In this document: one piece after another, positions 32,992 through 43,016 of the stretch
Layout of the letters: every line of letters starts with the position of its first letter
How positions within the stretch are numbered: position 1 is the first letter of the stretch
Assembly: GCA_963759235.1 (NCBI GenBank)
Contig: CAVWYO010000001.1
Span: 372,001 to 436,000, forward strand
DNA: 64,000 nt
DNA from: Bauldia sp963759235
GTDB taxonomy: Bacteria > Pseudomonadota > Alphaproteobacteria > Rhizobiales > Kaistiaceae
Direction of reading: 5' to 3'
The notes under the pieces: generated by a model
What the model was told of the DNA's origin: nothing
What the model saw: the letters and a program-made list of their open reading frames with translations, nothing else
Databases searched by the model: none
Position numbers and translations under genes: made by a program

Positions 32992-34719
32992 ATGTCCGAT
33001 CGTCCCGCCGGTAGAGAGCCCCCCGCACCGAGGTCATCGATCCGGGTGCGGGAGATCCTCACCGCCGTCGGCGAGGTGGTTTATGAATGGTCAATCGCGG
33101 ACGACGTCATCGAGTGGGGCGAGAACGCCCTCGACGTGCTCGGCGTCCCCTCGCTCGACCGGATTTCCACCGGGCGGGACTTCGCGGCGCTGCTTGAGCC
33201 GAGCAACGTGACCAGTCGCCACGAGGCCGTGCTCCGCGGCTCCGACGGCGACGAAGGCGGCAGCGGCGTCGCCTACCAGGTTCAGTATTCGCTTCTGCCC
33301 GACGGGCGGGGCACCGCCCGCCGACTGTGGATCGAGGACATCGGCCGTTGGTACGGCGATAGCGCCGGCCGCCCACGGCGGGCCCACGGCGTGCTCCGCG
33401 TCATCAACGAGCGGTACGAGCGCGAGCAGCGCCTCGCCTTTCTGTCCCGCTATGACGAATTGACCGGCTATTTCAACCGGTCGCACCTGCTGGCGACGCT
33501 CGGCGAGGCCATTTCGCAGGCAAGACAGTTTCGCAATTCGCTCGCCTTCCTCATCGTGTCGCTCGACAATTTTCGCGCGGTCAACGAGGCCTATGGCTTC
33601 GAAATCGCCGACCAGGTCTTCGCGGCGGTCGCCCGGCGGATCAAGGGGGAGCTCAGGGCCGCCGATGCAATCGGGCGATTTTCCGGAAGCAAGCTCGGAC
33701 TCGTCTTGACGAATTGCGACGATGCCGACATGCACGTCGCCGCCGAGCGGTTTCACGCAGCGGTCCGCGACGAGGTCGTCGATACCGAGGCCGGGTCGGT
33801 GGCGCTGACTGTGTCGATCGGCGGCGTGACCCTGCCGCGTCATGGCCGCACCACCAGCGAAGCCATCGCCCGCGCCCAGGAGGGTCTTCAGACTGCCCGG
33901 CTCCGCGGCAACGGCCATTTCGTCGCCTATGTTCATTCGCCCAGCGTACAGGCACGGCGACGGCAAAACGCCATTCAGTCGCGGGAGCTCGTCGCGGCGC
34001 TGAACGAGGGACGCATCAGGCTGGCCTTTCAGCCGGTGGTCGACATCACCAGTCGCAAGCCGGTCTTCCATGAGGCGCTGGCTCGGGTCGAGCAACCGGG
34101 TGGGACGCTGATCGGACCGAGCGAGTTCGTCGAGCTGTCGGAGCGGCTCGGATTGATCCGGCTCGTCGACCATCGGGTGCTCGAACTTGCTCTGGTCGCC
34201 CTGACGGATCCGGCTATCGGCTCGCTTTCCATCAACGTCTCCGCCGCCACGATCGACGACAGCGAGTGGATCGGTAATCTGTCGGCGCACCTGGCCGGCC
34301 GAGCCGATCTCGCCAAGCGGCTTATCGTGGAAATCACCGAGTCGGCGGCGATCGGCAATCTCGACGAAGCCAAGCGGTTCGTGGCGATGCTGCATGTTCT
34401 CGGCTGCCAGGTCGCCATCGACGACTTCGGAGCCGGCTTCTCTTCATTCCGCAATCTGCGCGAGCTGGATCTCGATTTCTTCAAGATCGACGGCTCGTTC
34501 ATCGAAAACCTGCCGCGAAGCCGTGACGATCAGACCTTCGTCAAGGCGTTGGCCGATTTGGCGGGAAGTTTCGGGGTGATCGTCGTGGCCGAATGGGTTC
34601 AGGACGAGGAGACCGCGGCGCTGCTCGCCGGCTGGGGCGTCGATTGCATTCAGGGCAACCTGGCCGGCGCGGTGGTCGAGGAGCCGGCCGTCGCCCCGGC
34701 GGAGGCCGCCGGACGCTGA
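32992..34719 (+). CDS. PAS-GGDEF-EAL protein, probable c-di-GMP phosphodiesterase
   Basis: A 575-residue cytoplasmic signalling protein. Residues about 25-140 look like a PAS domain; 155-320 a GGDEF domain whose signature is degenerate (SGSKLG where GGDEF is expected), so cyclase activity is unlikely. The EAL domain (about 330-570) keeps the catalytic set: FHEALARVEQ, the Asn in SINVSAATID, VEITESAAI, AIDDFGAGFSSF, FKIDGSF and the final Glu in VVAEWVQDEE. It therefore most likely hydrolyses c-di-GMP, with the GGDEF part binding GTP as a regulator. No membrane segment. It converges with phaR, ten bases apart. Confidence 0.88.
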   Translation: MSDRPAGREPPAPRSSIRVREILTAVGEVVYEWSIADDVIEWGENALDVLGVPSLDRISTGRDFAALLEPSNVTSRHEAVLRGSDGDEGGSGVAYQVQYSLLPDGRGTARRLWIEDIGRWYGDSAGRPRRAHGVLRVINERYEREQRLAFLSRYDELTGYFNRSHLLATLGEAISQARQFRNSLAFLIVSLDNFRAVNEAYGFEIADQVFAAVARRIKGELRAADAIGRFSGSKLGLVLTNCDDADMHVAAERFHAAVRDEVVDTEAGSVALTVSIGGVTLPRHGRTTSEAIARAQEGLQTARLRGNGHFVAYVHSPSVQARRRQNAIQSRELVAALNEGRIRLAFQPVVDITSRKPVFHEALARVEQPGGTLIGPSEFVELSERLGLIRLVDHRVLELALVALTDPAIGSLSINVSAATIDDSEWIGNLSAHLAGRADLAKRLIVEITESAAIGNLDEAKRFVAMLHVLGCQVAIDDFGAGFSSFRNLRELDLDFFKIDGSFIENLPRSRDDQTFVKALADLAGSFGVIVVAEWVQDEETAALLAGWGVDCIQGNLAGAVVEEPAVAPAEAAGR

Positions 34720-34729
34720 CCCGCTCCGG

Positions 34730-35314
34730 TCAGCTCTTGTCGGAGAGCTTGTCGAGGCGCTTTTGAACGTCGTCGAGTTGGCGGCGAAGCGATTCGATGT
34801 CGCTCTTGTCGCCACTGGTTGCCTCGCCCTCGACGGGACCGGCGACGGTGTTTTGCTCGCGGCCGGTGCCGAACGGCAGGAACATCCGCATCGCCTGCTC
34901 GAACATTTCGGTGTTGCGCCGCACCTGATCGCCGATCGCATCGAGCGCACTCGGACCGAAAGCGTTGGCCATCTGGCCGCGCATCTTCTCCTGGTCGCGG
35001 ACAAAGGAATCGAGCGAGAAGTCGAGGAAGGTCGGGATCAGGTTCTGGATCGAGTCGCCGTAAAAGCGGATCAACTGCCTGAGAAACGCGATCGGCAACA
35101 GGTTCTGCCCCTTGTTCTCCTGCTCGAAGATGATCTGGGTCAGCACCGAGCGGGTTATCTCCTCGCCGGTCTTGGCGTCAAAGACCACGAAATCCTCACC
35201 GGCCTTGACCATTTCGGCCAGGTCCTCAAGCGTCACATACGTCGAGGTCCCTGTGTTGTAGAGGCGCCGGTTGGCGTATTTCTTGATCGTGGTGGGCTCT
35301 TTTTCCGCTGCCAT
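34730..35314 (-). CDS. phaR: Polyhydroxyalkanoate synthesis repressor PhaR
   Basis: DNA-binding protein that senses PHB granules and controls phasin and storage genes. The N-terminal domain IKKYANRRLYNTGTSTYVTL is diagnostic, followed by the accumulation-regulator region SVLTQIIFEQENKGQNLLP and FLRQLIRFYGDSIQNLIP. The last 45 residues form a coiled coil (SLRRQLDDVQKRLDKLSDK). It is 194 residues, normal length, and divergent from phaA-phaB. Confidence 0.95.
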   Translation of the reverse strand: MAAEKEPTTIKKYANRRLYNTGTSTYVTLEDLAEMVKAGEDFVVFDAKTGEEITRSVLTQIIFEQENKGQNLLPIAFLRQLIRFYGDSIQNLIPTFLDFSLDSFVRDQEKMRGQMANAFGPSALDAIGDQVRRNTEMFEQAMRMFLPFGTGREQNTVAGPVEGEATSGDKSDIESLRRQLDDVQKRLDKLSDKS

Positions 35315-35411
35315 AGCCGGACGTCACTCAATATTAAAAAAACGCAACTGCCCTCGCCCCGGACGGAGGCACTGCCGCCGCCCTTTCACACCAACGATAG
35401 AAGCTTTTTAG

Positions 35412-35433
35412 CGGGGTCGCCAATTATTTGTGC
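35412..35433. repeat. Partial copy of the tRNA-Arg 3' end and flank
   Basis: CGGGGTCGCCAAT here is identical to 12134-12146, which covers the tRNA acceptor 3' strand, CCA and the next bases. The following TATTTGTGC also recurs downstream of the tRNA after a nine-base gap. Short tRNA-end copies are typical att-site scars of integrative elements, but a chance match cannot be excluded. Confidence 0.35.
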
Positions 35434-35547
35434 GATGCCATATGGTGGGCAGCAGCGCGGGCGCCGATTGACAGCGGGACCGGCCGCGGGCTGTAGTCCG
35501 ATCGAAGACGCCGCCGCGCGGCCGGCGGCACAGGGGAGAGTTTTCGC

Positions 35548-36726
<1,179 letters not shown>

Positions 36727-36770
36727 GCTTTGTCCATGTCAGAACCACAAAAGCACCGGGGAGGAGTCGC

Positions 36771-37496
36771 ATGGCTGTCGCCATTGTCACGGGAGGGACG
36801 CGCGGCATAGGCGCCGCCATTTCCAAGGCACTTAGCGCCGGAGGTGCGACGGTTGCCGCGGTCTATCACGGCAACGACGAGGCGGCGGCCAAGTTCAAGG
36901 CCGAAACCGGCGTCGCCGTCTACAAATGGGACGTCTCGGACGCCGAAGCGTCGGCCGCCGGGATCGGCAAGGTCGAGGCCGATCTCGGCCCGACCGAGGT
37001 GCTCGTCAACAACGCCGGCATCACCCGCGACGGCATGTTTCACAAGATGGCTTTCGAGCAATGGTCGGCGGTCATCCGCACCAACCTCGATTCGATGTTC
37101 TCGATGACCCGGCCGGTGATCGAGGGAATGCGCGACCGCGGCCGCGGCCGGATCGTCAACATCGCGTCGATCAACGGCCAGAAGGGCCAGATGGGCCAGA
37201 CCAACTATTCGGCGTCGAAGGCCGGTATCATCGGCTTCACCAAGGCGCTTGCCCAGGAGAGCGCCCGCAAGGGCATCACCGTCAACTGCATCTGCCCAGG
37301 CTATGTCGATACCGAAATGGTGGCGGCGATGTCGGAGAAGGTGCTGGAAGCCACGATCGCCCAAATCCCCGTCGGGCGGCTTGGCAAGGCCGAGGAAATC
37401 GGCGCGCTGGTCGCCTATCTCGTCTCGGACGCCGCGGCCTTCATGACCGGCGCCGTGCTGACGATCAACGGCGGCCAATACATCGCCAACGGGTGA
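36771..37496 (+). CDS. phaB: Acetoacetyl-CoA reductase
   Basis: NADPH-dependent short-chain dehydrogenase that turns acetoacetyl-CoA into (R)-3-hydroxybutyryl-CoA. The nucleotide-binding TGGTRGIGAAISKAL, LVNNAGITRD, the catalytic Ser in VNIASINGQKGQ and the YSASKAG (Tyr/Lys) are all intact; CPGYVDTEMV and TGAVLTINGGQY complete the family pattern. 241 residues. ATG 36771 follows GGGGAGGAG. It forms an operon with phaA. The PHA synthase (phaC) is not in the window. Confidence 0.95.
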   Translation: MAVAIVTGGTRGIGAAISKALSAGGATVAAVYHGNDEAAAKFKAETGVAVYKWDVSDAEASAAGIGKVEADLGPTEVLVNNAGITRDGMFHKMAFEQWSAVIRTNLDSMFSMTRPVIEGMRDRGRGRIVNIASINGQKGQMGQTNYSASKAGIIGFTKALAQESARKGITVNCICPGYVDTEMVAAMSEKVLEATIAQIPVGRLGKAEEIGALVAYLVSDAAAFMTGAVLTINGGQYIANG

Positions 37497-37558
37497 CGCG
37501 TCCTCGGCGGCCCACTGGGCGCCGAAGCGTTCGGCAAGCGCAACGGGTTATCTGAACC

Positions 37559-37923
37559 TTGGATCGGGCGGTTATCTACGTGGCGAATGGCGCGATCGGA
37601 CTGGGCCACTTTCTCGTGTGCTGCTCCGTCTACGGCGAATACGCAAGGACAACAGGGCGACGGTTCTTTATCAGACTCGGCCCCTGCACCATGGCGATGA
37701 ACCCCTCCGCCGATATCGATCCGCTATTCACCGATTTTCTCGATACGACCGATTTCGCGAGCGAGGAATCCAAGTGTCGGCGCGGGCTTTGGCACAGTAC
37801 TGTGACAACGCCAAACTGGACCCATGCGGCTATGCCTTGGTGGCCCGTCCAGATACAGAACCCCCGGCAATACGAAAAAGCCTCAAGCGGCGAGGAGTTT
37901 CTGTCCCGACCGAATCGGAGTAG
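37559..37923 (+). pseudogene. Probable decayed gene downstream of phaB
   Basis: From 37559 the translation IYVANGAIGLGHFLVCCSV, then RRFFIRLGPCTMAMNPSAD and FTDFLDTTDFASEE, looks protein-like, then loses sense; from about 37770 a frame two bases over gives VSARALAQYCDNAKLDP and ALVARPDTEPPAIRKSL until a stop at 37923. The two halves could be one small protein broken by a frameshift. The GLG...ATGR-like opening recalls nucleotide-sugar glycosyltransferases such as NodZ, but this is a guess. No clear start or ribosome site. Confidence 0.35.
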
Positions 37924-37993
37924 CGGCCGAGAGCCCGAAGCGTTCGGCGGGCCTGTGGGGGAGGGAACGTCGCAAGGCGAGGCGTCCCCGCCT

Positions 37994-38737
37994 TCAACGA
38001 GGCGGGTCCATGCCGGCTTCAGCAGCGACTTTCCCGGTGAGTTCCTGGATCATCGCGATGTCACCGCCGAACATGTCGGCGAACAATGCCTGATGCTCCG
38101 CCGACATTTCGGTCTTATAGCGTCCCGCTATTCCCTTGTTGAATTCGGGAATGAGGGAGGTGTCGTCGAGCAGGGGGCGCACGATTGCGCTCCCGTCAAG
38201 GCCCTCCAACCCGAGCTGGCGAATGAGGTGCGTGGCAACCAGATCTGGCCGGCGCAATATCATGTCGTAGGGGATCGGGAGAACGTTGGGCAGCTTCAAC
38301 CACGCCCGGAGGATTTTCAGATTGCGCCGGATCGGACGAAGCGTGTCTTCGATGGTGTAGAGGCTGGTAAACGCCGGCCGATCGACGCCACGGGCGCGGT
38401 CGCGGGCGCCCACGTCGAGAAGGGAGAGGGCCACATCCCGCGGGTCGCGGAACGACGCGCAGGCCATGATCGCCCCGGATGCGACCATGTCGGCAATCGT
38501 CTCGTCCAGGGGCGCGTGCGTCTTGACGAAGGACAGCACGTCCGGCGGGAAGCAGGCGTCGATCTCGTGAACTCGGGCGCCCGTGATCTGTTGGAAGTTT
38601 GCCCGAAGCTGCTCCGGCAAATACCGCCCCCTGATTTCATCGACGGTGCTCCCTGAATGCGCGAAGATGATTCGGGCGATGACTTGGGTTACAAAGGTAC
38701 TGCCTGATTTCGGTTGACCGTAACCGACATAAAGCAT
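37994..38737 (-). CDS. Sulfotransferase domain protein
   Basis: A 247-residue predicted PAPS-dependent sulfotransferase. The 5'-phosphosulfate loop opens the protein (MLYVGYGQPKSGSTFVTQVI) and the 3'-phosphate motif is ACASFRDPRDVALSLLDVG. Further family features include SFVKTHAP and IPYDMILRRPDLVATHLI. ATG 38737 was chosen because the P-loop then lies at the very N-terminus as expected; longer readings add 59 unconserved residues. It lies about 100 bases downstream of the epimerase gene on the same strand, so they may be co-transcribed, and next to the sulfotransferase-glycosyltransferase fusion. The acceptor is presumably a sugar polymer, by context only. Confidence 0.8.
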   Translation of the reverse strand: MLYVGYGQPKSGSTFVTQVIARIIFAHSGSTVDEIRGRYLPEQLRANFQQITGARVHEIDACFPPDVLSFVKTHAPLDETIADMVASGAIMACASFRDPRDVALSLLDVGARDRARGVDRPAFTSLYTIEDTLRPIRRNLKILRAWLKLPNVLPIPYDMILRRPDLVATHLIRQLGLEGLDGSAIVRPLLDDTSLIPEFNKGIAGRYKTEMSAEHQALFADMFGGDIAMIQELTGKVAAEAGMDPPR

Positions 38738-38840
38738 CGCTTGCCCACCCACCCCATGACGCCACTTTCTTCTGGCGGAACCGCCGCGGCGATTCGCTGG
38801 CGCTCCAGCCTGAGCCTGCCCGCCTTGAATCACAAATGGA

Positions 38841-39830
38841 TCAGGCTGCGCGCACGGCCCGGTTGCCGCGGACCTGCTGTTCGATCCAGGCGTAGGTCTT
38901 CTCCAGGCCGGCAATCAGAGGTTGCGACGGCGCCCAACCTATCTTCTCGGCGATCAGCCGGTTGTCGGAGTTCCGCCCCCTGACACCCTGCGGGCCCGGT
39001 ATGTGATTCTTGTGGAGCCGCTTGCCGGCGATGTCGCACACCATATCGACAAGCTGATTGATGGTGACCCGCTCCTCCGAGCCGATATTGACCGGCCCTT
39101 CAAAATTTGACCGGGTGAGGCGGAGCGTCCCCTCTATGCATTCGTCGATGTACAGGAAGGAGCGCGTCTGCTCGCCGTCGCCCCAGATCTCGATTTCCCC
39201 GCCGTCGCGCGCCGACGCGACCTTGCGGCAGATGGCGGCCGGCGCTTTTTCCTTGCCGCCCTGCCAGGTTCCCTGCGGGCCGAAGATATTGTGGTAGCGC
39301 GCCACGCGATTGTGCATTCCGTGGTTGCGATTGTAGGCCAGATAGAGCCGCTCGGAGAACAGCTTCTCCCAGCCATACTCGCTGTCCGGCGCCGCCGGAT
39401 AGGCACTGTCTTCGGCGCAATTCGGGTTGTCGGGGTCTTCTTGGTTGTGGGCCGGATACATGCAGGCGGACGAAGAGTAAAACACCCGCTTGACGTTGCG
39501 CCTGTAGCAGTGGTCGAGAATGTTGAGGTTTATGGTTGCCGAATTGTGCATGATGTCGGCGTCATGCTCGCCGGTGAAAATGTAGCCTGCGCCGCCCATG
39601 TCGGCGGCGAGTTGGTAGACCTCGTCGAACGAGCGGTCGACGGCCTGCTCGCAGACATGCGGGTTACGCAAATCGCCGATCAGGAAGTCGTCCGCCTCGG
39701 TCTCGGCAAAGTCCGGGAACCTGAGGTCGACGCCACGCACCCAATACCCGGCTGCCTTGAGCCGCCGTACCAGATGTGATCCGATGAATCCCCCGGCACC
39801 GCATACCAGCACGGACATCGCCTCGGTCAT
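38841..39830 (-). CDS. GDP-mannose 3,5-epimerase-like NAD-dependent epimerase
   Basis: Extended short-chain epimerase of 329 residues. In plants the homologue converts GDP-mannose to GDP-L-galactose and GDP-L-gulose. NAD loop CGAGGFIGSHLVRRLKAAG; YQLAADMGGAGYI; the active Cys in SSSACMYPA; the YGWEK (Tyr/Lys) pair; RYHNIFGPQGTWQGGKEKAP with the second catalytic Lys; and GDGEQTRSFLYIDECIEGTL, IPGPQGVRGRNSDN and KIGWAPS all match plant GME closely. Such enzymes are uncommon in bacteria. It is divergent from the fusion gene and upstream of the sulfotransferase, pointing to an L-galactose- or L-gulose-containing glycan. Another epimerase specificity remains possible. Confidence 0.82.
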   Translation of the reverse strand: MTEAMSVLVCGAGGFIGSHLVRRLKAAGYWVRGVDLRFPDFAETEADDFLIGDLRNPHVCEQAVDRSFDEVYQLAADMGGAGYIFTGEHDADIMHNSATINLNILDHCYRRNVKRVFYSSSACMYPAHNQEDPDNPNCAEDSAYPAAPDSEYGWEKLFSERLYLAYNRNHGMHNRVARYHNIFGPQGTWQGGKEKAPAAICRKVASARDGGEIEIWGDGEQTRSFLYIDECIEGTLRLTRSNFEGPVNIGSEERVTINQLVDMVCDIAGKRLHKNHIPGPQGVRGRNSDNRLIAEKIGWAPSQPLIAGLEKTYAWIEQQVRGNRAVRAA

Positions 39831-40091
39831 GATTTCTCCCGACCAGTTCGCCTTCGCGGTTCACGCCACCCTCCGGATGAGGCATGCGGTAAGGTCATAT
39901 TGCAACCCTTTTTCGCCCGGGTTATGCGTGGCGGGCGAAGCCGGCGGTCGAAACGCCTCCGCCCAGGTAACACGCGCCGGAGCGAGCGGGGCCTTCCGGC
40001 GAGTTGCCGACGACCGATCAACGCGGCTCCGGAATGGTTACGCTCGCGCCACCGACTGACAAACGGTAAATGCAATCGAGGGGCCTCCGCC

Positions 40092-43016
40092 TTGCCCAAG
40101 GTCTACATTCACATCGGCCATACCAAGACCGGATCGACAAGCATTCAGGACACGCTTCTTGAGAACTACGAATTGTTTAAACAAAGAAACATAATATATT
40201 ATAATGATCGTGAGGTTATGTTTGGCACAAATGATCTTCCAGCCGCACTAAATATCAAGTTCTACTCTGAACCTGATATGATTCGGCGCGGTTTCGACAA
40301 CGAAGAGCGAAGGAAAAAGCATGCTCGGCTGGTGTTTTCTCACATCGAATCGCTTATACGGAGCAATTCGAAAGCTAAGATAATAATATCAAGTGAGGTT
40401 TTAGCGTCCGTCGATGAGAAAGGTGTGATTAAACTTGATAGCTTTTTAAAGAAATCACTCGATGGCGCCAGCAACGCCGTCAGAATCATTTGTTATGTCC
40501 GCGATCCGCTCAGTTGGGCGGTTTCGACCGCGCAGCAGGAGATGAAGGTATACGGTAAGACATTCGACGATCCCATCGAGCTCGTGCTGCCGTTCAGGTT
40601 CTATTTGGAAAAGTATTTCAACGTTTTTGGACGCAAGAATGTTGATATCAGAGAGCTCGGTGCCGGAAAGTCACTCTTGACGGATTTCATGGTCGCCTGC
40701 GAAGAGCCGGATTTCGATCTTCGCGACGTCAAGCAGCTCCGTTCCAATGAATCATTGACCGAGCAGTCGGTGCGAATTCTCGACAGGCTGAATCGGGTTG
40801 TTCCAGCTTTCGAAGGCGAGCTGCCGAACGACAAAAGAGCGATATTGATCGACAAGGCCTTTGCCGCGATCAAAGGGGACAAGTTTGTTTTGTCTCCTTC
40901 GGTCCGTGAAGAGGTGGTCCGACGGAATCAAGGCGAAGTCGAGTGGCTTCGTTCTGTCGTAGGCCATCGGATCTTTGCCGATTGGTCTGCGCCGGCCGAC
41001 GGCGGGCAGTCGACCGGCGAATTCACGGACGAAGTGTTGGAATCGATCGGACGACTCATCAACGACATACTGCTCAGGGAACAACACGCCAAAGCCAAGG
41101 CGAGATTCCTGGAAGGCATGAAGTGTGTGAAGGACGGCGAACGCGCCGAAGCCGTCGATCGGTTCGAAGCCGCGCTGCGACTGAAGCCGGACATGGAGCC
41201 CGCCGAACGTCGACTGGCCGTCCTCCGCGCGCAGATGAAGAGGACGCCCGGCAAGCCCTCCCGGGCGAGGAGCAAGCCGGCGAGGGCGGAGCAGGCGGCG
41301 TTAAAGCTCAAGCTTGACGGGCTCCGCGCAAGCGCGGCCGCGGGCGAGCAAGCTGGTGACTGGAGTGCTGCCATTGCCGCGTGGGAGCAGATCTACGCGC
41401 TCGCACCCAGCCATGCTCATCGCATGCGCCTCGTGAGCACCCTGTACAATGCCGGCGAGGTTGAACGCTCGTATCGGCTGCTCGTTGAAGCGCTGAAGCT
41501 CGGGGCGCCCGGTGCGGGCCCAGTCAGGCGGGGCTTCGCTCAAGCGGTCGATTTCAATGACAGGGAGGCCCTGCCCCTTTTTGCCGATGCATACAAGGCG
41601 GTGCTTGCCGATCCCGATCTGCCGAGGCCCGACAAGCCCAGCATGAATATCTGGCTCGGCCTGATCTGGCTCGGCGAGATCGAGGCGGCGGTGGATCACA
41701 TGCAGGCGCCGCCGGCGGTTGAGACCGACCTAACCGTCCGCGGCCCGGAACGGCGGGCCGTCATCGTCGATCCGGCCTTCGCTCCGGCGACCGGCCACGG
41801 GCACCATTTCAACACCAACCTCGCATACCTCCATCTGCTGTCGAAGCTCGGAGCGCGATCGACATTCTATGGGGCGTACGAAGCCGGTTCCCCCTCGGAT
41901 TCACTCGGCTTCGACTTCCACCCGGCTTTCACGATCGCCATGTACGCGGTCAGGACGACCTTCGACGACCTTCGGTTGCTTCGCAATATCAACCGTTACT
42001 TCGAGGCCGAACTCGACAGGCAGCTGCCACCGGACCGCGACGTGTTGATCTTCCACAGCACGCGGTACACGACGATCCTCGGGCTGGCGCGGTGGATGGC
42101 CAGGCACCAAGGCGCCGACCGGTCGTCCCTGGTGATCGGAATCATCGACTCCGAACTCGACGTGCATCCGACGCGACAGGACCTCATCCGCGCGATCTAT
42201 CGCGAAGCAATGGCAACGTTGAAGCAGCTGAAGAACACGGAAATCCTCGTCTATTGCGAAACGCAGCGCCACATCGACAGGCTCACCGAGCTTGGCGGCG
42301 AGGGGTTGGATATCCGGCTGTTCCCCTACATCGCTTCCTCGCTGGCGCTTGAGCACGCGCAGCCCCATCCGACGAGCGCCGCCGAGAACGACCGGTTGAT
42401 GCTGGGTTATGTCGGCGCCACTCGCCTCGAACGCGGCGCCGATCTCTTGCCCGGCTTGGTTCGCGACACAATGGGGTCTCCTGGCGAGAAGGTCCGCTGG
42501 ACCGTGCAGCTCGACGTTGAGGACCTGCGGAGGATAGCCGGACCCCGCGTCGATGCCGACGTCGCGTTCATGGAAAGCCACGTCGCCGTCGCGCTTGTCG
42601 AAGGCAAGGTGTCCATCGACGACTACTACGCGATGCTTGACCGAATGGACATCGTCGTCCTTCCCTATCGCCGGCGATACGAAGTCTCAGGCTCCGGTGT
42701 GTTCGTCGAGGCGTTGACGCTCGGTAAGGTCCAGGTCCTACCGGAGCGCGGGTGGATGACCGAGCTTGCGCGAAAATACGGTTGCGATCCGGTCACCTTC
42801 AGGGAGGCAACACCGGTCCGCATCTCGGCTGCAATCGAATCGGCGGTCGAGCGATATCCGGAACTGAAAGCGAAGGCGCTTCGCGCCGCCGACATCTGGA
42901 ACACCGAAGAGAGCAGTGCCGCTCAGCTGGAAGCCTGGCTCGGCAAGCGCGTGGCGAACAATCGCGACGACGGCCGGGCGCCGCCGCCAATCCGGTCGGC
43001 GATTGCCGGGGCTTAG
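40092..43016 (+). CDS. Sulfotransferase-TPR-glycosyltransferase fusion protein
   Basis: A 974-residue multidomain protein. Residues 1-320: sulfotransferase, with the PAPS loop KVYIHIGHTKTGSTSIQ at 2-18 and IICYVRDPLSWAVSTAQQE near 132-150. About 333-475: two TPR-like helical stretches (AKARFLEGMKCVKDGERAEA; EQAGDWSAAIAAWEQIYALA) with a basic linker. About 554-960: a GT-B glycosyltransferase-like part with the N-lobe GHGHHFNTNLAYLHLLSKLG and a donor-site motif SGSGVFVEALTLGKVQVLPE. I chose TTG 40092, preceded by GAGGGG, because the PAPS loop then sits at the N-terminus; upstream codons are not protein-like. The first 400 bases are strikingly AT-rich compared with the rest. Probably adds a sugar and a sulfate to the same glycan. 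Confidence 0.75.
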   Translation: MPKVYIHIGHTKTGSTSIQDTLLENYELFKQRNIIYYNDREVMFGTNDLPAALNIKFYSEPDMIRRGFDNEERRKKHARLVFSHIESLIRSNSKAKIIISSEVLASVDEKGVIKLDSFLKKSLDGASNAVRIICYVRDPLSWAVSTAQQEMKVYGKTFDDPIELVLPFRFYLEKYFNVFGRKNVDIRELGAGKSLLTDFMVACEEPDFDLRDVKQLRSNESLTEQSVRILDRLNRVVPAFEGELPNDKRAILIDKAFAAIKGDKFVLSPSVREEVVRRNQGEVEWLRSVVGHRIFADWSAPADGGQSTGEFTDEVLESIGRLINDILLREQHAKAKARFLEGMKCVKDGERAEAVDRFEAALRLKPDMEPAERRLAVLRAQMKRTPGKPSRARSKPARAEQAALKLKLDGLRASAAAGEQAGDWSAAIAAWEQIYALAPSHAHRMRLVSTLYNAGEVERSYRLLVEALKLGAPGAGPVRRGFAQAVDFNDREALPLFADAYKAVLADPDLPRPDKPSMNIWLGLIWLGEIEAAVDHMQAPPAVETDLTVRGPERRAVIVDPAFAPATGHGHHFNTNLAYLHLLSKLGARSTFYGAYEAGSPSDSLGFDFHPAFTIAMYAVRTTFDDLRLLRNINRYFEAELDRQLPPDRDVLIFHSTRYTTILGLARWMARHQGADRSSLVIGIIDSELDVHPTRQDLIRAIYREAMATLKQLKNTEILVYCETQRHIDRLTELGGEGLDIRLFPYIASSLALEHAQPHPTSAAENDRLMLGYVGATRLERGADLLPGLVRDTMGSPGEKVRWTVQLDVEDLRRIAGPRVDADVAFMESHVAVALVEGKVSIDDYYAMLDRMDIVVLPYRRRYEVSGSGVFVEALTLGKVQVLPERGWMTELARKYGCDPVTFREATPVRISAAIESAVERYPELKAKALRAADIWNTEESSAAQLEAWLGKRVANNRDDGRAPPPIRSAIAGA

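Noticed and set aside
38014..38656. Plus-strand readings across the sulfotransferase at 37994-38737
   Set aside because: They are shadows of the minus-strand gene, which has both PAPS-binding motifs in order.
39900..40091. Upstream extension of the sulfotransferase-glycosyltransferase fusion
   Set aside because: The 64 extra codons are Arg-rich and unlike protein; the PAPS loop belongs near the N-terminus and TTG 40092 has a ribosome site.
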